Part shown: positions 54,184 to 64,000 of the stretch, piece after piece
Layout of the letters: each line of letters opens with the position of its first letter
How positions within the stretch are numbered: position 1 is the stretch's first letter
From: Bradyrhizobium quebecense
GTDB taxonomy: Bacteria > Pseudomonadota > Alphaproteobacteria > Rhizobiales > Xanthobacteraceae
Reading direction: 5' to 3'
Length of the DNA stretch: 64,000 nucleotides
Assembly: GCF_013373795.3 (NCBI RefSeq)
Contig: NZ_CP088025.1
Span: 47,578 to 111,577 of the forward strand
Notes under the pieces: model-generated
Told to the model about the DNA's origin: nothing
Database searches by the model: none
The model's input: only the letters and a program-made list of their open reading frames with translations
Made by a program: the position numbers and the translations under genes

Positions 54184-54462
54184 TCAATGCGGCGCCCCGC
54201 CGCGAAGCAAATGCCGATAGCCGTACTCAGTCATCCAGCGAGCGCGAGCTAGGTGTGTCTGCCAGGCGCGCCGAGCACGCTCAGGCTCTTGGGCCGGATT
54301 AAGGTGCAGCACGATCCGCGCAACCTCTTTCCAATCGGCGCCGTCGGCTTCGGCATGGAGCAGGCGCAGGTAGGTGACCAGGTGCTCTTCGTCATAGCCG
54401 GTCAGAACGGAGGCGGTCGGTGCTTCGTCGGCGACATCCTGGTCAAGCAGGGGCTTCTGCAT
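54184..54462 (-). CDS. DUF2285-domain protein
   Basis: The 92-residue protein (VLTGYDEEHLVTYLRLLHAE, then WKEVARIVLHLNPAQEPERA, then HLARARWMTEYGYRHLL) is the DUF2285 domain common on alphaproteobacterial plasmids and integrative elements near replication or transfer genes. It is helical and probably DNA-binding. The 265 bp downstream (53918-54183) and the 200 bp upstream hold no further gene I can support. Confidence 0.75.
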   Translation of the reverse strand: MQKPLLDQDVADEAPTASVLTGYDEEHLVTYLRLLHAEADGADWKEVARIVLHLNPAQEPERARRAWQTHLARARWMTEYGYRHLLRGGAPH

Positions 54463-54611
54463 GGGCGACTTTCGCGGGCGAGATTCTGGCGACCGGAGCG
54501 TAGGCTAGATGCTGCACCGGCGAATAGATCCCAAATGCGCACCACGTGGTGCATCACCGGCATCCCCGGGCGCCCTGGCTGCTGCTGTGTCTCGATCGCG
54601 CCGGTGGCGGC

Positions 54612-54639
54612 TTGACATACAATGCAAATGCATTACATC
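54612..54639 (+). promoter_or_regulatory. prlF-yhaV promoter with palindrome
   Basis: TTGACA (54612-54617) is followed by the palindrome AATGCAAATGCATT (54621-54634; AATGCA/TGCATT arms) and a weak -10 (TACATC, 54634-54639). A palindrome between -35 and -10 is a natural site for repression by PrlF. Confidence 0.6.
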
Positions 54640-54667
54640 GAAGAGTGTGCGACCCCCGGAGCCGGCC

Positions 54668-55009
54668 ATGGCGAAAACGGCTGAAATTCTCGAAATCCCC
54701 GCCACCATCACTGAGCGTGGCCAGACGACCGTGCCCGCGGCAATCCGGAAGATGCTCGCGCTCGGCAAGCACGATCAGGTGGTGTTTCGCGCGCTTGCGG
54801 ATGGCACCGTCGTGATCGCGAAGAAAGTGGCCCAGGTCGAGGATGGCGATCCCGTGATCGGCAAGTTTCTCTCGTTTCTCGCGCGCGACATGGCGAATGA
54901 GCCGTCGCGGATTCGGCCGGTGCCGCGCTCACTCGTGTCCCGCGGCAAGGACCTGGTCAAGGGCGTTAAAGTCGATCTCGACGCGCCGCTTGCGGATGAC
55001 GAGGCGTGA
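54668..55009 (+). CDS. prlF: PrlF-type antitoxin (AbrB fold)
   Basis: The 113-residue product has the swapped-hairpin AbrB/PrlF N-terminus (ATITERGQTTVPAAIRKMLA, then VVFRALADGTVVIAKK). ATG 54668 is chosen because the upstream part is not protein-like. PrlF neutralises YhaV and represses the operon. Its end overlaps the toxin start (GTGA). Confidence 0.88.
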   Translation: MAKTAEILEIPATITERGQTTVPAAIRKMLALGKHDQVVFRALADGTVVIAKKVAQVEDGDPVIGKFLSFLARDMANEPSRIRPVPRSLVSRGKDLVKGVKVDLDAPLADDEA

Positions 55010-55509
55010 GCGACGAAACGCTCGAAATCAACGGCTGGACGATCTACGCGCACCCGCTGTTTCTCGACCAGCTTGAGGCGATGATCGGCGCCGTCGAAAA
55101 AGCGCGGAAGAAAGACCCGCAAGGATACAAGAAGAAGCGCGCTACAAAACTACTCGCAGCCGTTCTCAAGGTCGCGTTCGAAGACATTCCGAGCGACCCG
55201 ACGCGCGACGCCTACCGCCAGGGCGGCACGCTCGGCGACGCGTACAAGCATTGGTTCCGGGCAAAATTCCTACAGCAGTTCCGGCTGTTCTTTCGCTACC
55301 AGCAGTCCGCGGACGCGAAGGTGATAGTGTTGGCCTGGGTCAATGACGACACGACGTTGCGCGCTTATGAGAGCGCCGACGACGCCTACGCGGCGTTTCG
55401 CAGGATGCTCAATCGCGGCAATCCGCCCGACAGCTGGCCGGACCTGCTCGCGGCGGCGAGCGCAGATTCGGCGAAGCAACGGCTGGCTCGCGCCGCTCCC
55501 AAGACATAG
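55006..55509 (+). CDS. yhaV: YhaV-type ribonuclease toxin
   Basis: The 167-residue product starts with GTG and shows the YhaV pattern: NGWTIYAHPLFLDQLEAMI, then AYKHWFRAKFLQQFRLFFRY, then KVIVLAWVNDDTTLRAYES. YhaV is a RelE-like ribosome-associated RNase restrained by PrlF. It is complete and coupled to prlF. Confidence 0.88.
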   Translation: MSDETLEINGWTIYAHPLFLDQLEAMIGAVEKARKKDPQGYKKKRATKLLAAVLKVAFEDIPSDPTRDAYRQGGTLGDAYKHWFRAKFLQQFRLFFRYQQSADAKVIVLAWVNDDTTLRAYESADDAYAAFRRMLNRGNPPDSWPDLLAAASADSAKQRLARAAPKT

Positions 55510-55864
55510 CTCTCGCTCGGCCAGCAACCGAGCGTTCGCTGAGGTTTGGGCGGCTCGGCGGATGGTCGCGGAGCAACTCGCCACCCCGACGCGACGCAGG
55601 ATCTCGTCGCGGAGCTAGGCCTCGCAGGGCTAATCGTGCTCCTGGTGCGGGATCGATAAAGCTCACTCTCCTCGCTTAGATTAATGTTCGTTATCGTATT
55701 CCAACTACGACTTTGGCCTCGAGTTTCAAACTGGTCGGTTCATACCCTCGTAGCAATAAGCTAAACAGCTCCATACCCGCGCCTGAGGCCCTGAGCGTGC
55801 GCACATCTGCTGGTGTCAATGCAGACGCGGCCCCGCCTTTCGGCGAGGCCGCTCTCGCGGGCCC
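55510..55864. other. Stretch without a recognisable gene
   Basis: The 355 bp downstream of yhaV contain short frames of mixed composition. I see no RNA gene, repeat or promoter of note. Confidence 0.35.
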
Positions 55865-56176
55865 TCAGTCCCGGCTGGGGCGGGACCAGATGAGCTGAAG
55901 ACCTTCCTGGCCTTCCACCTCAATCAGGGTGGCATAGATTGGAGCCGGGAAGCTCGGGTCGTCCAGCTTGACCGAGAGGTAATCGCGCTCGGTGTCCCTG
56001 GCGGTCTTCTGCCAAGCCGCTCCCAGCTCGACATTACCGGCGAAGATGCGGAAGTGTGGTCCCTTGTCGGAGGGGTTCTCGACCCGCACCAGCTTGGCTT
56101 TGGCATTGAGGGCGAGGGTGCGAACCGTGCCGGTGAAGCCGTTGCCGGTCGAGGTGAAGGTGCCGATGGTCGCCAT
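55865..56176 (-). CDS. DUF736 protein
   Basis: The 103-residue protein starts at ATG 56176 ([20 protein letters not shown]) and has the DUF736 blocks [18 protein letters not shown] and [22 protein letters not shown]736 genes are near-constant members of rhizobial plasmid and integrative-element backbones, usually close to ArdC-type genes, as here. Function unknown. Confidence 0.85.
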   Translation of the reverse strand: MATIGTFTSTGNGFTGTVRTLALNAKAKLVRVENPSDKGPHFRIFAGNVELGAAWQKTARDTERDYLSVKLDDPSFPAPIYATLIEVEGQEGLQLIWSRPSRD

Positions 56177-56838
56177 TGTGGTGTCCTTTTTCAGTTTCCG
56201 GGCCGCGCCCATCGCGGCCTCGATGGCTGGCGACAGACCGGAGGCGGTCGACCCGCACCCCGAAGGGGCCGGCACGCAGTAGAGGGCAGCCAGGGCACGA
56301 CTTTCTTGTCTTGCGCGAGGAATGGACGCGCAGCGGTCCAGGGGAAGAAAGTCGTAACCGGCTGTTGCGGGGATAAGAGCGAGGCGGCGCTTAAGCGACG
56401 CCGCCCTTCGGTCAGACATGCCAATCAAGGACGACGTGGGTGTGCCAGAAGAAACGGCCAAGAACACGAACTGCGATCATCGAAACCTTGACCGAGGAAA
56501 GAACCCGATCACCGCTCACCGCACATCTGACAATTCCTCAAGCTTGCTGGTCGAGGCCCGAACCCGGAAGGTAAGCACGCTGCTCAGCCGTCAAGAATCA
56601 CGCGACCCGCAAAGTGAACCCGCAGGCCGCGAACGAGATTTGCTCGGCAAAGCCGACGACCTGTGCAAAGCCAGAACGGCGGCCGCCCTCGAAGGAAGCT
56701 AGATCCCTGTCAGGTCGCGCAGCATGAGGAATAAAGGGGCCTCGACGTGGCGGCCAAGCAAAGGGGCCGCGGTCCCTGCGCTGATCGCCGGATAAGTGCG
56801 GGCCGGTACGCGCCGGCCCCAATCACGCTGTGCGCTCA
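56177..56838. other. Gap between DUF736 and ArdC-type gene
   Basis: About 660 bp on the common minus strand separate the two backbone genes. A plus-strand frame at 56418-56702 is open but has no recognisable content. I see no repeat or RNA gene. Confidence 0.35.
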
Positions 56839-60208
<3,370 letters not shown>

Positions 60209-60322
60209 TTGTCGCGCAGCGTCAATCAACGCTTGCCAAGTAGGCGGCCAGCGTCAATTATCTCCTGACTCGGCCGCCTCGTCTCATCTTGATTGACGCG
60301 CCGCTCTCATCCTGATTGTCGC

Positions 60323-61831
60323 GCTATACCGCGCAGCGAAAAGCATGTTGATCGTCTCTTCAATGAAGCCGAGCAGGCCTCCGATGAGGAGGACGCCGGC
60401 AGTGAAACGAACAATATCGCCGAACTTCCGGACACGGGCTTGCCACCCGTCGAAAACACAATGGGAAAGAAGCGCGGCCGCAAGCCGCTGCCGGGGAACC
60501 TACCTCGTGAGCGCGTCGAGTATGACCTGTCCGACGATCAGAAGGCGTGTCCTTGCTGCCGTGGCCAGATGCATCGCATGGGCGAGGCTGTCACCGAGCA
60601 ACTTCATATCGAGGTGAAGGCGAAGGTTTTACAGAATGTGCGCTTCAAATATGCGTGCCGCCATTGCGATCGCACCGGGATCCACGCCCCTGTCGTGACC
60701 GCGCCGATGCCGCCGCAACCATTGCCGGGCAGCGTTGCCACGCCCTCGACGCTGGCGTTCGCGCTGGTTCACAAATATGTCGATGGCACGCCGCTCTACC
60801 GCCTGGCGCAGGCCTTCGAACGTGCAGGTGTTCCTGTCAGCCGCGGCGCTTTGGGCCACTGGGTGATTGGCTCGAGCGAGAAGCATCTGCATCGCATCTA
60901 CGACGCCCTGAAGCTGCGGCTCAGATCACAACCTCTCATCCATGGCGACGAGACAACGGTTCAGGTCCTCAAGGAGAAGGACAAACGGGCCACCAGCACA
61001 TCGTACATGTGGGCTTATCGCAGCGGCAAGGGCAGCCACGAGCCGATCGTTCTTCTGGATTATCAGCCGGGCCGCGGCCAAATCCACCCGCAAGCCTTCC
61101 TCGGCGATTACCGTGGCATTGTAATGAGTGACGGCTATACCGCATGGCGCACGCTGGAAGGGGCCACCCACATTGGATGCATGGCCCACTCCCGGCGGCG
61201 CTTTGTCGATGCCCTCAAAGCCAGGAAGAAGGGCGGCGGTCCGCCCGAGCAAGCGCTGCGGTTCTTTGAACAGCTCTACCGGGTTGAAAGGCGGGCGTGG
61301 GACGGAATACCGGAGAAGGGTGAAACACAGGCCTACTGCATTCGCCGCTTCCGCCAGCAACATAGTGTCCCCATCCTCAATGCTCTCAAAGTATGGCTCG
61401 ATGACATGGCCCGAAGGTCTTGCCTGACAGCAAGCTCGGCGACGCCGTATCCTACACCCGAAACCAATGGGAATATCTGACGCGCTACACCGGGGACGGC
61501 AGCATGCCGATTGACAACAATCTTCTGGAGCGCGACATCAGGGTTTTTGCAACTGGCAGGAAGAGTTGGTTGTTCAGCGATACCGTGGACGGAGCCAAGG
61601 CCAGTGCCGTCGTCTATAGCCTGATGCTGACCTGCCGCGCCTCACGTGTCGAGCCGTTAGCGTGGTTGCGCCACGTCCTCACCGAATTGCCTCAGCGCGC
61701 CGGCGACGCCGATATTACAGACCTGCTGCCCTTCAACTTCCACAAAGCCGCCACTGCCTGAACGGCTCGGTATCGCCCGATACCAGGGCAATCCATCAAA
61801 ACCGCCGGCGTGCGAAGAAAATCGCGCTTAC
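60323..61831 (+). mobile_element. tnpC: IS66 element remnant with frameshifted tnpC
   Basis: TnpC text begins right after the IS21 end (SEKHVDRLFNEAEQASDEED). It includes the zinc-finger part (CPCCRGQMHRMGEAV, ACRHCDRTG) and the DDE core (LIHGDETTVQVL, YRGIVMSDGYTAW, MPIDNNLLERDIRV). Near 61410 one C is missing from a C-run compared with the copy at 28.5 kb, so the frame ends early at 61480 and the rest is in another frame (to 61761). The tip is at 61831 (CGCTTAC). The tnpA/tnpB genes and the start of tnpC are absent. Confidence 0.85.
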
Positions 61832-62784
61832 ACAAGAAGAATGATCAGGCGTTTGTCGAGCAGAAGAGTGGTGCCGTCGTCCGCCGCCTCATGGGCTATG
61901 GCCGCTTCGATGGCGTCGAGACGGCGCGTATGATGGGCCACATCAACTTCTTCCAACCGTCGTTCAAGCTGAAGGAGAAGCGTCGCGAAGGAGCTAAAGT
62001 GATCAAGCGCTATCATCTCCCATCGACGCCCTAAGAGCGTGCCTTAGCGCATCCCAAGGTGACCGCGGCCGTGAAGAAACGGCTACGCGATCAGTATCGC
62101 TCGCTCGATCCGGTCGCGCTGTTGGCAGAGATTCGCGCGATCCAAGAGGAACTAGGCAATCGCGTCGATCGTCGTGCCGGACAGGCGCGCGGCCCGCAAC
62201 CCGCTCACACTAGCATCCTGCCAGCGACCGCAGCGACGTTCGCGAAGACGCTCGGCAAGAGCGTGACGGTCGGCGAGCCGCGTGCTACACACCGGCGAAC
62301 TCGTCGACCCTATAAGACCAGAGTTCGCATGCCGTCCAAGCTCGACCCGCATATTGCCGCGATCGAAGCGTGGCTCGCAGAGCAGCCGCAGCTGACGGCA
62401 CTCGCAATTGTCGGCCGGCTGCGCGAGAAACACCCCGAGGAGTTCGGAAAGAGACAGCATTCGATTGTGCAACGTCTGCTGAGGGCGCTCAGACGAAGGG
62501 CTGCCGAACGGTTGGTCGCCCAGGGCCCGCTCGACGACGCCACAACCGCTGCCCCATGGCCCGGGGCTGTGGACGGCCCGGGCTATGTAGGGCCCCGACC
62601 CGCCCACAGCCCCTCTCGTCGAGCAAGCCGGAAAAGCCACTTGGCGCGGCCAATCCTTCAAGGTCGTATCGACCAGTACGATGGCGCCATGAGGGTAACA
62701 TTCGCTAATGCGGCAATACGCGAGCCAAAATTGGACACGCCGATTGACAAAGCGAACGTCCTTCTGTCGTTCCCGCGTGGATAA
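61832..62784 (+). pseudogene. ISNCY-type integrase/transposase, C-terminal part with nonsense codon
   Basis: Directly after the IS66 tip the frame reads KKNDQAFVEQKSGAVVRRLM, then INFFQPSFKLKEKRREGAKV, then a TAA at 62032 and, in the same frame, RALAHPKVTAAVKKRLRDQY and AIEAWLAEQPQLTALAIVGR. It is the C-terminal half of an ISNCY-type transposase. A block seems deleted before NFFQPSF and the TAA replaces what was probably a Tyr codon. IS66 inserted into this gene. Confidence 0.6.
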
Positions 62785-62869
62785 GAGGGACCGGCTTACC
62801 GTCATCAACGCCGTTTGAGGCAATGCGGTTTTGGCAACGATTTCGCCTGTAAGCGTCCCGAGCTTATCC

Positions 62870-63031
62870 TCAACGTGGACCGCCCCCTATATATCCACCT
62901 ATTGCGGCAGCTGCCATCCCAACAACGCCGACAATTGCAAACACAACCCCCCAAAGCACGCCTCCCGAAGTAGCAGATGCTTCCTCAGGAGTTAGTTCAG
63001 TTAGACCCAAGGCTGAGATATCGGCCTTCAT
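62870..63031 (-). CDS. Double-glycine-leader peptide, putative bacteriocin precursor
   Basis: A 53-codon gene starts at ATG 63031 with GGAAAGGA eight bases upstream and stops at 62870. The leader (ending GLTELTPEEASATSGG at residue 24) matches the double-glycine consensus L-x2-(E)L-x2-(E/I)-x..GG cleaved by ABC transporters with C39 peptidase domains. The remaining 29 residues (VLWGVVFAIVGVVGMAAAAI, then GGYIGGGPR) are hydrophobic and glycine-rich with a GxxxG-like pattern, as in class II bacteriocins or microcins that enter membranes. No transporter or immunity gene is visible in the window. The gene is too short for standard ORF cut-offs. Confidence 0.65.
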   Translation of the reverse strand: MKADISALGLTELTPEEASATSGGVLWGVVFAIVGVVGMAAAAIGGYIGGGPR

Positions 63032-63529
63032 TGCTGTGTCCTTTCCAAATCTTAGGATGAGTGAGCGATGCTGGCAAGAAAATCAAGAATCGTGCCAACT
63101 GCATAGGAACAGCCCAGAAAAGCGTTCTGCTATCTATTCAACGGCTTAACTGAGTGCGGCGGCACGCCGCCGAACATCACCGTGTCACGGACGCGACAAA
63201 ACGCCCTTACTAACCTACTCCGAGGCCCTCCGGCACGTGCAGGCTCAAGAGGCCAAGGGCAACATGGTGGCCTGGGTCATCGATCGCGCCGGAGCAGGCG
63301 CCACCAAATAGGAATGGTGATCACGCATCGGTCTGCAATTGATCGTAAGGCCGGCTCAAGCGCCTTGATTTGCACTGACGTCTATTTTGATCACGGCGTG
63401 TACCGACGCAGCCTCCACTTTTCCAACAATGCGTAGAAGCTGGCCTCAAACGCCTGCCGATCAATGACAGAGCTGGCCCCGGTTGTTTGGACAGAATTTC
63501 CGCGTTGATAGGTGGAGCGTCTGCCGTGG
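63032..63529. other. Stretch with only short remnants
   Basis: A frame ending at about 63311 (YSEALRHVQAQEAKGNMVAW, then VIDRAGAGATK) looks like the tail of a lost protein that I cannot name. A GC-rich hairpin (CGGCG/CGCCG) lies near 63156-63171. Nothing else is recognisable. Confidence 0.3.
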
Positions 63530-63627
63530 TTAGGCTGCCATGCGGAGCGGCAGCGAGTTGAAGTAGGCTTGATCCGGAGCGCCGCGGTCAAGGCTCGAGT
63601 GGGGACGCCGGCCATTGTACAACAAGG
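63530..63627 (-). mobile_element. IS3-family OrfB, C-terminal fragment
   Basis: The minus strand encodes LYNGRRPHSSLDRGAPDQAY and FNSLPLRMAA followed by a stop, the end of an IS3-type transposase. The preceding part is replaced by unrelated DNA. Confidence 0.75.
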
Positions 63628-63639
63628 CTTGAGAACGCC

Positions 63640-63915
63640 CACGGGACCGTATGCCGTGAGGTTCTGTACCGGCATCACCCTTGGGCAGGCCGCGAGGTTT
63701 TCGTCCATGGTGTGATCGACAAGGCGGACGGCGTTGTTTTCCGCTGCACGCTGGATGGATCGGAGACGCGGCGTTTTCTGGAGATCCCATCCTGGATGTT
63801 CGACCGCGCGGCATGTGCTCGCGGTGGCAGCCTAACGGCAGAGCCCTTTGTCAGCCTGGAAGCGCTCAACGCGTTGTCGTCGCTTGTCGATTCAGCGGTC
63901 AAGAGCGCGACATCA
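63640..63915 (+). pseudogene. Mobile-element accessory protein fragment
   Basis: A plus-strand frame reads LYRHHPWAGREVFVHGVIDK, then RFLEIPSWMFDRAACARGGS, then PFVSLEALNALSSLVDSAVK. It looks like the small protein that accompanies site-specific recombinases or IS elements, with a layout broadly like DUF5372. It has no clear start and no stop before the window edge. It sits between two pieces of IS3 orfB, so it probably inserted there with a mobile element. Confidence 0.45.
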
Positions 63916-63927
63916 TCATGCAGCCTC

Positions 63928-64000
63928 CATGGTGATCGACAGCCGCCACGACAGAACCCGGCGGGTCGCCCAGTCCAGCGCCACGGCCAGATAGACGGTA
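63928..64000 (-). mobile_element. IS3-family OrfB, internal fragment (runs off the edge)
   Basis: The minus strand encodes VYLAVALDWATRRVLSWRLS and ITMEAA, the integrase-core region of an IS3 OrfB. About 100 residues that should follow before the C-terminal fragment at 63627 are missing. Confidence 0.75.

Overview
The window reads as an accessory replicon segment of an alphaproteobacterium of the order Hyphomicrobiales. A Bradyrhizobium/Nitrobacter-like host is my guess from the insertion-sequence types and the cbtBA cluster, but it is not proven. A complete repABC replication and partition operon with three parS-type palindromes lies at 41.9-45.9 kb. It is surrounded by genes typical of rhizobial plasmids: a RHE_PE00001-type protein, vapBC, prlF-yhaV, and DUF736, DUF2285 and ArdC-type genes. 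A large plasmid is therefore the simplest reading.

Layout. 0-3 kb is a graveyard of broken genes (M41-type peptidase, MFS transporter, tyrosine recombinase, IS1380, ABC sugar permease). 3.3-5.7 kb is an intact cbtB-cbtA cobalt-transport cluster with a phosphatase-like and a membrane protein. 6-8.4 kb holds IS21, IS256 and ISNCY-type remnants and small ORFs. 8.5-28 kb is a dense accessory/defence-like island: DUF1883 and a repeat peptide divergent from an XRE regulator-ImmA peptidase pair; WGR and Fic proteins; DUF2130; several proteins with HEPN-type R-x4-H motifs; a PD-(D/E)XK nuclease; and a tightly coupled cluster of DNA methyltransferase, protein kinase, P-loop ATPase, unknown Rossmann-like protein and ThyX. 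28.1-33.7 kb is a nest: an IS21 element has inserted into IS66, and its istB is split by a three-gene serine-recombinase element. 33.7-41.3 kb carries an ietAS-type ATPase/subtilase pair (ietS cut by the IS21) divergent from a ubiquitin-like conjugation operon, followed by further HEPN-like genes.

41.9-57.6 kb is the plasmid backbone: repCBA, a tyrosine recombinase, vapBC, the RHE_PE00001 gene, a second ietAS pair with a damaged ietS, prlF-yhaV, DUF736 and a truncated ardC. 57.7-64 kb is again mobile DNA (a second IS21, IS66, an ISNCY-type transposase, IS3). Hidden in it is a 53-residue peptide gene with a double-glycine leader that looks like a bacteriocin precursor.

How the parts work together: repABC and its parS sites keep the replicon, several toxin-antitoxin-like modules (vapBC, prlF-yhaV, two ietAS) would stabilise it, and the cargo is dominated by likely antiphage functions. 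Repeated IS copies (a 338-bp direct repeat 27.4 kb apart, a 458-bp inverted repeat 33 kb apart) could excise or invert the island. All assignments come from reading motifs and gene order; no database search was run.
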